Part shown: positions 17,601-26,579 of the stretch, one piece after another
Layout of the letters: each line of letters starts with the position of its first letter
Position numbering within the stretch: the first letter of the stretch is position 1
Assembly: GCA_024223715.1 (NCBI GenBank)
Contig: JAAEOA010000226.1
Span: forward strand, 1-64,000
DNA: 64,000 nucleotides
DNA from: a bacterium
GTDB lineage: Bacteria > Krumholzibacteriota > Krumholzibacteriia > LZORAL124-64-63
Reading direction: 5' to 3'
The notes under the pieces: generated by a model
Databases searched by the model: none
Told to the model about the DNA's origin: nothing
Seen by the model: the letters and a program-made list of their open reading frames with translations, nothing else
Program-made: the position numbers and the translations under genes

Positions 17601-18671
17601 TTATTCGGAACCCCAGACCTTTGCCAAATTCTCGCGATAAGGCGGGCGAATGATCCCATGCTCTGAAATGATGGCAGTGATTAAATCATTTGGGGTCACA
17701 TCAAAAGCCGGATTCCAGGCAGCCACGCCTTCGGGGGTGGCCCGTCCCCCATGAAATTGATGAACTTCACCTGGATCGCGTAATTCAATGGCGATGTCTT
17801 GCCCTGTTTCGGTACCGGCGTCGAAAGTGGATCCGGGAGCCGCAACGTAAAAAGGAATGCCATGCCGGTCGGCTAATACAGCCAAGGGATATGTGCCTAT
17901 TTTGTTTGCAGCATCGCCGTTAGCTGCAATCCGGTCAGCACCGGTAATGACGGCATCCACTTTTCCCTGACTTAATAATGTGGCTGCAGCCGAATCGCAA
18001 ACCACAGTCACTTCAATACCCTGATTTTGCAATTCCCAAGCGGTCAACCGGGCCCCCTGTAGCAAGGGCCGGGTTTCATCGGCAAAGACACTAATACTTT
18101 TTCCAGATTCTTTGGCTGCAAAAACTACTCCCACGGCGGTTCCATAACCACCGGTTGCCAATCCACCGGCGTTGCAGTGGGTCAATACTGTGGAATAATC
18201 CCGCAATAATTCCTGACCATGCATACCGAGGCTGCGGCACATGGCCACATCTTCATCCAGAATGGCCTGGGCCTCGGCAAACAGGGCACTTGATATGCTT
18301 TCTGCAGACTCACCTTTGGTGACCATTTCTGCAGTCATGGCCCCGACCCTGTCCAAGGCCCAGAAAAGATTTACCGCTGTAGGGCGGGTGGCCGCCAGTT
18401 GCTTTTTATCAGCAAGGAATTGTTCCAGAATTTTTTTGGGGTCATTTTCACCGACCATGTTCAATCGCCAGGAAAGGACCAAACCAAAACCAGCAGCTAC
18501 GCCGATGGCCGGAGCACCTCGAACAGCCAGTTCAGAAATAGCCAGACATAAAGACGGAATATCGTTACATCGTCTGAATTCTATTTGCTCCGGGAGAAGC
18601 GTCTGGTCGATAAGAACCACAGCCTGGTCGTCCCAGGTAACTACAGGAAAAGGAAAAGGCAAGGCATTCAT
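17601..18671 (-). CDS. mtnA: S-methyl-5-thioribose-1-phosphate isomerase
   Basis: It isomerises methylthioribose 1-phosphate to the ribulose form in methionine salvage. The eIF2B-like fold motifs are present: RGAPAIGVAAGFG, LTHCNAGGLATGGYGTA with the catalytic cysteine, and ITGADRIAANGDAANKIGTY with the catalytic aspartate. It has 356 residues, the family norm. It is last in the recJ-rsh-dtd-maf-mtnA run, 15 bases after maf. No other methionine-salvage gene is in the window, so a broader sugar-phosphate isomerase role, as suggested for some MtnA homologues, cannot be excluded. Confidence 0.94.
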   Translation of the reverse strand: MNALPFPFPVVTWDDQAVVLIDQTLLPEQIEFRRCNDIPSLCLAISELAVRGAPAIGVAAGFGLVLSWRLNMVGENDPKKILEQFLADKKQLAATRPTAVNLFWALDRVGAMTAEMVTKGESAESISSALFAEAQAILDEDVAMCRSLGMHGQELLRDYSTVLTHCNAGGLATGGYGTAVGVVFAAKESGKSISVFADETRPLLQGARLTAWELQNQGIEVTVVCDSAAATLLSQGKVDAVITGADRIAANGDAANKIGTYPLAVLADRHGIPFYVAAPGSTFDAGTETGQDIAIELRDPGEVHQFHGGRATPEGVAAWNPAFDVTPNDLITAIISEHGIIRPPYRENLAKVWGSE

Positions 18672-18686
18672 ATCAGACCTCGGAGT

Positions 18687-19313
18687 TTAACGGGTGGTTA
18701 GAACTTTTCGGAGAGTCGCACCCAAAAGCGCTAAAGGCAAGCCCATAACATTAAAATAACAGCCATGGATTCCCCGAACCATGAGAGCACCAAACCCCTG
18801 AATGCCATAAGCCCCGGCTTTATCCATGGGCTCTTCAGTGGCCACGTAACGACGAATGGTGGCTTCATCCAGCGGCAGAAATTCGACTTCTGTTTTTTCA
18901 TGAGTCACAAGGTTGCCCATTCCAGTTGGACCGCCGCACAAAGCAATGGCAGAAATAACTGTATGTCTGTTTCCGGAAAGAAGGCTTAGCAGACGGACGG
19001 CATCTTCAACATCCACCGGTTTTTCAAGAATATCTCCCTGCAAAACCACAATGGTATCTGCCCCCAGGACCAAACGACCGGGGTGGTCCTGAGCGACAGC
19101 ATCGGCTTTGGCCAGTGCCAGTTTTTCCGCATATAAATGAGGTGTGGCGTGCAAGTCGCCCAAAGTGGCTGCCAAGTTCTCCTCCACATCCGGAGCCGGA
19201 ATGGTTTCATAAGGAATGCCGGCAACCTTGAGCAGATCGGCCCTTCGTGGCGAACGGCTGGCCAAAATTAGTTTTTCATTTTCATCCCAGGGAATGAATG
19301 GTGAGCAGGTCAT
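18687..19313 (-). CDS. maf: Maf-family nucleoside triphosphate pyrophosphatase
   Basis: A house-cleaning enzyme that hydrolyses modified or non-canonical dNTP/NTP to the monophosphate. The signature LILASRSPRRADLLKVAGI is at the N-terminus; VLGADTIVV and AGAYGIQGFGA complete the active site. It has 208 residues. The start overlaps the dtd stop (ATGA). Whether it is of the YhdE (dTTP/UTP) or YceF (m7GTP) subtype is not decided here. Confidence 0.95.
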   Translation of the reverse strand: MTCSPFIPWDENEKLILASRSPRRADLLKVAGIPYETIPAPDVEENLAATLGDLHATPHLYAEKLALAKADAVAQDHPGRLVLGADTIVVLQGDILEKPVDVEDAVRLLSLLSGNRHTVISAIALCGGPTGMGNLVTHEKTEVEFLPLDEATIRRYVATEEPMDKAGAYGIQGFGALMVRGIHGCYFNVMGLPLALLGATLRKVLTTR

Positions 19314-19768
19314 TGGACATCCTTACCGGCATCGCGGTCAATGATTAAAGTGACTGGACCCAGATTGGTCAGGCTGACACTCATAGACGCGCCAAATTCA
19401 CCCTCAGCAACTGTTGGCCATTGTTGTTTTAAAAGGGAGGAAAACAAATTGTAGTTGGCAAGAGCTTCTTCAGGAGGGGCCGAATGCATAAAACTGGGAC
19501 GCATTCCTTTGCGGCAATTTCCATACAAAGTGAACTGACTGACCAACAGGACTCCACCATTGGTGTCTTGTAATGACCTGTTCATTTTGCCCTGATCGTC
19601 AGAGAAAATTCGAAGATTGAGCAGCTTGTTGACCATCCACTTGAGTTCCGTCTCGGTATCTCCAGGAGCGAAGGCCACAAGAACCACCAAACCAGCCTCA
19701 ATTTCCCCGGCAATTCGGCCTTCTATTTCCACCCGGGCAGGACCACTTCTTTGCACCACACATCTCAT
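19310..19768 (-). CDS. dtd: D-aminoacyl-tRNA deacylase
   Basis: It removes D-amino acids (and glycine mischarged on tRNA-Ala) from tRNA. The motif GGVLLVSQFTLYGN and the C-terminal GEFGASMSVSLTNLGPVTL contain the two cross-subunit elements (SQFTL and NLGPVT, the latter with the Gly-cisPro-like region). It has 152 residues, a typical length. It begins one base after the rsh stop codon and overlaps maf by four bases. Confidence 0.95.
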   Translation of the reverse strand: MRCVVQRSGPARVEIEGRIAGEIEAGLVVLVAFAPGDTETELKWMVNKLLNLRIFSDDQGKMNRSLQDTNGGVLLVSQFTLYGNCRKGMRPSFMHSAPPEEALANYNLFSSLLKQQWPTVAEGEFGASMSVSLTNLGPVTLIIDRDAGKDVQ

Positions 19769-19769
19769 A

Positions 19770-21938
19770 TCAACTCAACTGGTAACGTTGAATGTACTGA
19801 ACACCACGAACTTTTTGTATGGACTTCAAAATTTTCTCCAGCTTATTCAGGTTGTTCACTTCCACAACCAGAGTAACGGTGGAGACGCCGCCTTCAGCTG
19901 CAAAATTTCCACTTTGGATGTTGGTATTTGTCTGGTTCAAAACCTCACTGACATCCATCAAAAGATTTTTTCGATCCACAGCCTGAATAATGAGTTTGAC
20001 ATGAAAGAGTTGATCAGGTGCCACATCCCAACTGACATCAATACGGCGTTCGGGCCCCAGATTCGGGTCGTTCAAATTCGAACATCCGTTACGATGGACA
20101 GATACACCTCGGCCCCGGGTAATAACTCCGACAATGGAATCGCCCGGAATGGGCTCACAACAACGGGCAAAAACAACCATCAGATTGTCCACACCAGCAA
20201 CCCGAACTCCGGTGGTGCTTCGGCGCAGAAGGGTATCGTAAAGCTCCTTGCCCTTAGCCAGTACTTTCTCTGCTGCCGATTCTCCCTTGGGGGTCAGTCG
20301 GCCAATAATTTTGGCATAGTTCAAATCGCCGCTTCCCACCGCAGCAATCATTTTGTCCAGATCCGTGTAACCCATTTCCTGGGCCACATCAGTAAGGTCG
20401 GAATCAATCTTTAAATTCAGGTGGGCCTTTTTTATTTCCCGTTCCAGGATTTGCCGACCCAGGACAACACTCTCGGCAAACTTACTGGTTTTCAACCAGC
20501 GCCTGATGTGATGTTTGGCCCTGCCGGTGCGAACTATTTCCAACCAACTGGCACTGGGGTTAGGAGTTTTACTGGTCAGGATTTCAACTGTGTCGCCATT
20601 GGCCAATTCAGAGCGCAAACTGACCATGCGGCCATTAACCTTCGCTCCAGTACAACGAAAACCAACTTCAGAGTGAATACGAAAGGCGAAATCCAAAGGA
20701 GTCGCCCCAGTGGGTAACTGGAATACATCTCCGCCGGGACTGAAGACAAAGACCTCGTCCCGCAGAAAGTCGCTCATCATGGTATCCATGTATTCGCGAG
20801 GGTCGGCCACATCTTCCTGCCAGGCCATAATCTGGCGTAGCATTTCCACCATTTCGCCCAAGCCTACAACATCGGAACCGCCGCCTTCTTTGTAGCGCCA
20901 GTGAGCGGCAATTCCCAACTCTGCCCGTTCGTGCATTTCCCGGGTTCGGATTTGCACCTCAATGTATTTACCCTGAGGAGTACGAACGGTTGAATGCAAA
21001 GACTGATACATATTGGGCTTTGGTGTGGCTATAAAATCTTTGATGCGATCCGACAGAGGTGGGAACAGCGTATGCAACTCACCGAGAGCGTGGTAACAGT
21101 CAGCTTTTGTTTCCACAATAATACGCAGAGCAAGAAGGTCATAAACCCGATCCAACCCGATTTCCTGCGCCTGCATTTTTCGGTAGATGGAATAAAAATG
21201 TTTGGGACGACCGGTGATAGTGCAGGAAACTCCCGCCTCCTCCATAGTATTTTGCAAGGGGCTCAGAAGTTTGTTTATCAGCCGCTCTCTTTCGGCGCGA
21301 GTCTGATTAATGCCTCTTTCAATTTCAAAATACCGGCCCGGTTTCAGGACTTTAAAGGCCAGGTCTTCAAGCTCCCATTTAATTTTAGCGATACCAAAAC
21401 GATTGGCAAAAGGAACATACACATCCATGGTTTCCTGAGCGATGGCCTGTTGCCTGTCTGCTGAAAGAAATTCAATGGTGCGCATGTTGTGCAAACGGTC
21501 AGCAAGCTTAATCAAAACCGTACGCGGATCTCTGGCAATGGACAGAACCAGTTTTCGATAAGTCTCGGCTTTTCGAGCTTCTGGATTGACTTCCTTGATG
21601 CCACTGATTTTCGTCACACCATCAACCATGTGAGCCACTTCTTCACCAAAGCGTTCCACAATGTCGTTGCGGGTGAATTTAGTGTCTTCCACCACATCAT
21701 GCAGCATGGCGGCAATAAGGGTATCGGCATCGAGTTTCAGGTCAGAGAGAATGTCGGTAACGGTTATGGCGTGCAGAAAATACGGTTCTCCACTTTTCCG
21801 AGTCTGGCCTTCGTGAGCCTTTTTTGAAAAATGAAAGGCTTTCCATAAGCGTTCTTTATTTGCCTGTGGATTGTAAACCTCGACCTTGGCCCAAATACCC
21901 TCCATTATTGATATGCAGAGTTGGGGCTTTTCTTTCAT
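19770..21938 (-). CDS. rsh: Bifunctional (p)ppGpp synthetase/hydrolase (Rel/SpoT type)
   Basis: The stringent response enzyme, 722 residues with the full domain set: HD hydrolase (HDVVEDT, H80/D81), synthetase (GRPKHFYSIYRKM; YDLLALRII), TGS (about 395-455; VFSPGGDVFQLP) and a C-terminal ACT domain. The synthetase carries RIKD, the RxKD form typical of bifunctional enzymes rather than the ExDD of RelA, so both activities are expected. The start ATG overlaps the recJ stop; a second ATG at codon 12 is closer to usual family N-termini. It is the only RSH gene in the window. Confidence 0.95.
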   Translation of the reverse strand: MKEKPQLCISIMEGIWAKVEVYNPQANKERLWKAFHFSKKAHEGQTRKSGEPYFLHAITVTDILSDLKLDADTLIAAMLHDVVEDTKFTRNDIVERFGEEVAHMVDGVTKISGIKEVNPEARKAETYRKLVLSIARDPRTVLIKLADRLHNMRTIEFLSADRQQAIAQETMDVYVPFANRFGIAKIKWELEDLAFKVLKPGRYFEIERGINQTRAERERLINKLLSPLQNTMEEAGVSCTITGRPKHFYSIYRKMQAQEIGLDRVYDLLALRIIVETKADCYHALGELHTLFPPLSDRIKDFIATPKPNMYQSLHSTVRTPQGKYIEVQIRTREMHERAELGIAAHWRYKEGGGSDVVGLGEMVEMLRQIMAWQEDVADPREYMDTMMSDFLRDEVFVFSPGGDVFQLPTGATPLDFAFRIHSEVGFRCTGAKVNGRMVSLRSELANGDTVEILTSKTPNPSASWLEIVRTGRAKHHIRRWLKTSKFAESVVLGRQILEREIKKAHLNLKIDSDLTDVAQEMGYTDLDKMIAAVGSGDLNYAKIIGRLTPKGESAAEKVLAKGKELYDTLLRRSTTGVRVAGVDNLMVVFARCCEPIPGDSIVGVITRGRGVSVHRNGCSNLNDPNLGPERRIDVSWDVAPDQLFHVKLIIQAVDRKNLLMDVSEVLNQTNTNIQSGNFAAEGGVSTVTLVVEVNNLNKLEKILKSIQKVRGVQYIQRYQLS

Positions 21939-23830
21939 GAGGAAGCCACAGGTTTTATGTCTATCAGCAATTGCTGCACAGGATCATATTGACCATGGCG
22001 GGGCCGGAAAGTGCTTCGCCCCACTTGAAAAAGAACATCCCAGCGCATGTTCAGAATATCCTGGGCATTAAGACCTTCATCGATCATCATTCGTCGCCAG
22101 GAATCGCCACTGCCGAAAGAAACAAATTCTCTGCTCAGCGCTGGTGTTTCATCGACATTGGCCACGGCAGGGCCCCGGAACGCAAAACGCAAATGAGCCC
22201 CACCACTTAGCGGAGTCGGTTGTTTTTGCAATTGTAAATTGTTGCAACGGAAAATTGGTTTTCGGTTTCCAGAACCGAAAGGCTCCAGATGTTCCATTTC
22301 ATTGACCAGCTTAGCCACATCCCGGGCGCTGATTTCATCCATACATAGATCCAGGTCATAACCCTCGGGTACGGGACCGGTATGCGGCATTTTATCGAGT
22401 GCCTCCAGGAAAGCCGTGCGGAAAGCATCGATATCCCGGGCTCGCAAAGTCATGCCGGCAGCCTGGGCGTGTCCTCCATGCCGAACAAGATGCTCGCTGC
22501 ATTGATCCATGGCGGATTTAACATCAATATGAGGGACACTGCGAGCAGAACCCCGGGCTTCATTGCCCTCCACTGAGATGAGAATAACCGGCAACTGATA
22601 CTGTTCCACCAAGCGGGCGGCACCAATGCCGATAATGCCTTTGTGCCAGCCCCGACTTTCCAGAACCAGGCCACAATCGCCGCGGTTCACATAGGGCAAA
22701 GCCATATCAAGAGCTTCACCTTTCAACAGGATATCCTGTTCTTTACGACGGGTATTGGTTCGGTCAGCCTCAGCAGCCAGATCGCGGGCAACAATGGGGT
22801 CGTCAGTCAGTAATAATTCCAAGGCCGACATAACCCGACCAATGCGGCCACATGCATTAATTCTGGGAGCCAGCTGATAAGCAAAATCACTGGTGGTCAC
22901 TGGGAAACCACGATCCAGCCCTGCCACTGAAAGCAAAGCCGCCAAACCCACTCTGATTTTTGAGCGGTCGTTAAATCTTTCCAGGCCTTTTTTGACCAGA
23001 ATTCGGTTCTCATCGACAATGGCCATCTGGTCGGCAACCAAACCGAGGGCCACAAGGTCCAGAACCGAGTCCAGAAAATCGTCGGGAAGGCATGTCGGAT
23101 CATTTTGTTGCAAAGCCTGAGCAAATTTAAAAGCAACAGCCACACCACAGAGTTCATCATTAGGATAGGTGGCATTGCAGCGGCGAGGATTGACCAGAGC
23201 CACTGCGTTCGGTCGGTCATCAAAAATATGATGATCCAAAACAATGACATCCATACCCAGGCTGGCAGCCAAATCAATTTCCTCTGTGGCTGCAGCTCCG
23301 GTATCAACCGTGACCAAAAGGGTCACACCCAAACTGGCCCAGTGTTTGACCATTCGGGCTGAAACACCATAACCATCGGTTGCCCGATCGGGAATGAAAC
23401 CAGGCTCCAGTTCCACTTTATTTCCATTGGAGCTGATGGTTTTTAGAGTTTCACATAACAGAGCACAGCCGGTAATGCCGTCAACATCAAAATCGCCGTG
23501 AACGGAAACTCTTTCACCGTTTTGAACGGCTTTCATCATTCGGTCAACAGCAAGATCCATTTCCTGAAGCAGGAAAGGGTCGTGCAATTGGTCCAGGGAA
23601 GGGAAAAAGAAGTTTTCAATGTCGTTGGTTTTAGTGAAACCCCGACCAGCCAAAATCCGGATCATGTAATCTGACGGAGAAAAATCCAGACATACCTTGC
23701 GGCGGGTAATATCGAGCAGTTCGCCATCCACGGCGAAATGCGGATGCCAGGGACGGCCACTGAGCACGCCCAGTTCTTCCGGTCCGTCGGGTTGGCTATC
23801 CGATGCGTTAAATCCCATCTCCAATTGCAC
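21935..23830 (-). CDS. recJ: Single-stranded-DNA-specific exonuclease RecJ
   Basis: A 5'-3' ssDNA exonuclease for recombination and mismatch repair. DHH-family motifs are complete: HGDFDVDGITG, VTVDTG, VLDHHIFDD, then the DHHA1 part with GGHAQAAGMTL and the C-terminal OB domain. It has 631 residues against 577 in E. coli. The start is GTG with GGAGG six bases upstream. It heads the recJ-rsh-dtd-maf-mtnA operon and starts about 95 bases downstream of rnpB on the same strand. Confidence 0.96.
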   Translation of the reverse strand: MQLEMGFNASDSQPDGPEELGVLSGRPWHPHFAVDGELLDITRRKVCLDFSPSDYMIRILAGRGFTKTNDIENFFFPSLDQLHDPFLLQEMDLAVDRMMKAVQNGERVSVHGDFDVDGITGCALLCETLKTISSNGNKVELEPGFIPDRATDGYGVSARMVKHWASLGVTLLVTVDTGAAATEEIDLAASLGMDVIVLDHHIFDDRPNAVALVNPRRCNATYPNDELCGVAVAFKFAQALQQNDPTCLPDDFLDSVLDLVALGLVADQMAIVDENRILVKKGLERFNDRSKIRVGLAALLSVAGLDRGFPVTTSDFAYQLAPRINACGRIGRVMSALELLLTDDPIVARDLAAEADRTNTRRKEQDILLKGEALDMALPYVNRGDCGLVLESRGWHKGIIGIGAARLVEQYQLPVILISVEGNEARGSARSVPHIDVKSAMDQCSEHLVRHGGHAQAAGMTLRARDIDAFRTAFLEALDKMPHTGPVPEGYDLDLCMDEISARDVAKLVNEMEHLEPFGSGNRKPIFRCNNLQLQKQPTPLSGGAHLRFAFRGPAVANVDETPALSREFVSFGSGDSWRRMMIDEGLNAQDILNMRWDVLFQVGRSTFRPRHGQYDPVQQLLIDIKPVASS

Positions 23831-23923
23831 TCACGTCCTCCACAACAAACCCCACTTTGGCAAAGAGCCAAGGGGCATCGTTTCAGGGAACCAACAGCAA
23901 AAAGCCGCCGGCAAAAAAATGAC

Positions 23924-24330
23924 GTGAGAAGTCGGTCATAAGCCGAGTTTTGTTACCCCGATGCAGAACATCGCGGCGACAGTCATGTATCTGGAAACGC
24001 CGTTGCCGACGCTCTCAAGCGACCTACCCGGAAGTATTGGCGAGGCGGACCACCTCATCCTTCTCTATTTGGTCTTGCTCCGAGTGGGGTTTACCCTGCC
24101 ACTTCTGTCACCAGAAGCGCGGTGAGCTCTTACCTCACCGTTTCACCCTTACCAACACAAAATCAAAGACTTAGCGAAGGCGGTTTATTTTCTGTGGCAC
24201 TTTCCGTGGGATTACTCCCCCTGGCCGTTAACCAGCACCCTGCCCTTTGGAGCTCGGACTTTCCTCGAAACCTTTCCATAAACGGGAATACCCGCGGGAA
24301 CGGACCCGCGACTGTCTCTCCGACTTCTCA
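23924..24330 (-). ncRNA. rnpB: RNase P RNA, bacterial type A
   Basis: The catalytic RNA of RNase P, about 405 bases. On the minus strand the conserved blocks come in order: GAGGAAAGTCC, AGGGCAGGGTGCTGG, TAACGGCCAGGGGG, GGTAAGGGTGAAACGG, AGAGCTCACCGC, GGCAGGGTAAACCCC, CAAGACCAAATAG and, at the 3' end, ACAAAACTCGGCTTATG. The ends pair as helix P1 (GAGAAGTCGG with CCGACTTCTC). Seven T follow shortly after the 3' end. A good promoter places +1 at 24330. Confidence 0.96.
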
Positions 24331-24336
24331 ATGATC

Positions 24337-24365
24337 ATGATAGACCTAAATTGACTGGATGTCAC
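24337..24365 (-). promoter_or_regulatory. Sigma-70 promoter of rnpB
   Basis: GTGACA (-35, 24365-24360), a 17-base spacer and TATCAT (-10, 24342-24337) predict a start at 24330, exactly one base before helix P1 of RNase P RNA. The agreement makes this one of the firmest promoters in the window. Confidence 0.8.
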
Positions 24366-24367
24366 AG

Positions 24368-24390
24368 AAAAAACCGGGTATTTCAGGTTT
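24368..24390 (-). terminator. Weak terminator after the RNase HI-like gene
   Basis: AAACC and GGTTT form a five-base stem with a ten-base loop, followed on the minus strand by a run of T. It lies directly behind the stop at 24394 and abuts the rnpB promoter. Confidence 0.4.
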
Positions 24391-24393
24391 CCT

Positions 24394-25110
24394 TTATTTT
24401 TCTGCGTCCAGAGCCTTGTTGGCAAGGGCGTCAGCTTGGGCATTTTTTGCCCGTTTCACATGGCTGACCTTAAATTCAGACAGATCGCGGGTCAGAAAAA
24501 CCACCTGTTGAAACAAGGGTCGTAAATCAGGACTTTTAACCCGATAAACTCCGCTGAGTTGGCGTACAATCAGCTCACTGTCCAAAAAGAGATGAACTTT
24601 GCGAACTTTCCAGCGGCGGATGTGTTCCAGAGCGGTCACTACAGCCTGGTATTCAGCCACATTATTGGTGGCCTTACCAATAGTTTCACAATGCTCGGCC
24701 AGGTCAGGGCCATTTTTTTGTCTGAAGACTGCACCGATGGACGCGGGGCCTGGATTCCCCCTGCTGGCGCCGTCGGTGAAAACTTCCATGATGGGAATGC
24801 CCGTTTTGGGCAGAGGAGATTTATTGAGGTCCGAGGCCAGGGTTAATTCGGGCCAGGCGTCGTCTACCGCCGTTGTGACAGTTCCTTTGCCGGATTTTCC
24901 AGCCACTTTTGGAGCACTGGTATTTTTGGGGTTGGAAAATTCTTCATCAGATGCCCCGGCATTCGCCAGCTCCCGACGCCAGATTGCCAACCGGCGGCGC
25001 AATTCCCTGACTGAAAGCCCACACTCCCGGGCCAGGCTGCGTAAGTCACCGCTGCGTTCAATGGTGCGCAACAAATCGGGCAGGGTTTCTGGTTTTTTTG
25101 ATTGTGGCAT
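24394..25110 (-). CDS. RNase HI-like protein with N-terminal helix-turn-helix-like region
   Basis: The C-terminal domain (about residues 107-238) is an RNase H fold. All four acidic catalytic residues are present: D113 in VFTDGASRGNPGPA, E153 in VAEYQAV, D177 in LFLDSEL and D227 in AQADALAN. It should cut RNA in RNA-DNA hybrids; the type resembles the RVT_3/short RNase HI group without the basic handle of E. coli RnhA. The N-terminal 50 residues (SLARECGLSVRELRRRLAIW) look like a helix-turn-helix, joined by an Ala/Lys-rich linker. GGAG stands eight bases before the ATG. The DNA-binding reading of the N-terminus is inference. Confidence 0.88.
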   Translation of the reverse strand: MPQSKKPETLPDLLRTIERSGDLRSLARECGLSVRELRRRLAIWRRELANAGASDEEFSNPKNTSAPKVAGKSGKGTVTTAVDDAWPELTLASDLNKSPLPKTGIPIMEVFTDGASRGNPGPASIGAVFRQKNGPDLAEHCETIGKATNNVAEYQAVVTALEHIRRWKVRKVHLFLDSELIVRQLSGVYRVKSPDLRPLFQQVVFLTRDLSEFKVSHVKRAKNAQADALANKALDAEK

Positions 25111-25172
25111 TTCTCAAATCTCCGAATAGGGAAAATTGTAATGAAGTCTTGTCCAAAAAAACAATTCAGCGG

Positions 25173-26579
25173 CTAATTCAGCAACCAAGTACAGAACACT
25201 CGGGTCTGAGGATTGCGAACGTAAACGTCCGGGTAAAGATTGTACTTCCTGTCAGAGGTTTGCAAAACATATTCCAATCCTGCTCCGAGGGTTTGGGTCA
25301 TGGGTATGTTCAGCCGGGCTCTGAAATCGGAAAGGAAATGGCCAGCCTGACTGCCATTAACCGCATGAATGAAGTTCTGTTCATAACTGACTCTCAGGAA
25401 ATTCCAGCCTTCAGCACCAAAAGAGGCTGAAAAGCCAGCAGAGGCACCGGGTCCGTAGTCATAACTGCGACCAGTGATTTGGGAATAATCACTTGAGGTT
25501 CCCCCAAGAATGATGGCGCTCAAATGGACCTCTGTACGCAGTTCGAGTCCATGGCCTGTGTCGAAACGAGACAAAAAGCCCACCCCAAAGCTTTGATCGC
25601 CAAATTCCATTTTACTGTTATTGAGGTAATCAAAATGATGAAAAGCAGCAATAATATGCGAGGCAGATTCTGATTCGTGCAGAAACGTTCCTCCAAGCAA
25701 TCCGTTGGCGGCAATGCGGCCAATGGCGGAACTGTCATTAAAATTGAGCTGTAACTGAAAATCAAAATGATCAAAAGGCGCCTCCATGTCCCCAAAAAAA
25801 GGATCGCCGTAATCAAACTCAAATTGCAGATAAGCTCCGGTGGAATCAGTATCACCGATATAACCTTCACCAATGGTTCGGGCCCCAACATCCAGTTCGG
25901 TTCTAAACTCATTGGGAAAACGATCGGGCTGGTTGGCATGCACCCTGGTCAAATCGCCATCGAGATACCGATTCAAACTGCCGACCGGGTCGATAAGAAA
26001 CCCACCGGTTTCACGCCACGTACGACTCCCTCCATGTGCTTCATTATCACGCACGGTAATGGCCAGACGATGAAGAATTTCACCGAGAGCCATCCCACCA
26101 ATACTTGTGGAAATCCAATCGTTTATTGAGGCGTGATGGGTTTCGGAGAAAAACTCCCAACCCAGGCTCCCTGCAAAAACAAACGGAGTCGATTCCCAGA
26201 AAGAAAAACCACTGCTGCGAGCAGCTGTATAATAGAAATTCCCCTGATAAGGATGACCAAACTGGTTAGTGGCAAAATTATTATCGTCCCACTCAAAACC
26301 GTTAATCATATTTTCTTTCCAGGACTGTATACCGATGCGAAAACCAACACCATCGCCTTCACGCAAATAGTAGTTATAAGACCAGACCAGAATATTCAAA
26401 CCTGCCACTTCAATGGCCGCTCTCACAAAATCTTTTTCAACCACAGGATTGATTAGAAAAGTATCCTGGGTGGCGGAAACTACATTGCCATTCCAGTTCA
26501 CTGCCTGCTGCGCCAAAGCGGAGTCAGGCAGAATAACGATCATTAAAAGAACCAAGAGTATCAGTCGATAATTTTTCAT
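25173..26579 (-). CDS. DUF3943-like outer membrane protein
   Basis: A 468-residue protein with a signal peptide (to about LPDSALA). The central part has the DUF3943 pattern: WEFFSETHHASINDWIST, GGMALGEILHRL, a WRETGGFLIDPVGSLNR stretch, then beta-strand-rich sequence to the end with alternating aromatic residues. Members are uncharacterised and are predicted outer-membrane barrels or lipid-exposed enzymes. I take the ATG at 26579, which overlaps the stop of the upstream repeat protein (ATGA); a start at 26630 would lie inside that gene and before the signal peptide. Function unknown; the pairing with the repeat protein suggests a joint surface or outer-membrane role. Confidence 0.72.
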   Translation of the reverse strand: MKNYRLILLVLLMIVILPDSALAQQAVNWNGNVVSATQDTFLINPVVEKDFVRAAIEVAGLNILVWSYNYYLREGDGVGFRIGIQSWKENMINGFEWDDNNFATNQFGHPYQGNFYYTAARSSGFSFWESTPFVFAGSLGWEFFSETHHASINDWISTSIGGMALGEILHRLAITVRDNEAHGGSRTWRETGGFLIDPVGSLNRYLDGDLTRVHANQPDRFPNEFRTELDVGARTIGEGYIGDTDSTGAYLQFEFDYGDPFFGDMEAPFDHFDFQLQLNFNDSSAIGRIAANGLLGGTFLHESESASHIIAAFHHFDYLNNSKMEFGDQSFGVGFLSRFDTGHGLELRTEVHLSAIILGGTSSDYSQITGRSYDYGPGASAGFSASFGAEGWNFLRVSYEQNFIHAVNGSQAGHFLSDFRARLNIPMTQTLGAGLEYVLQTSDRKYNLYPDVYVRNPQTRVFCTWLLN

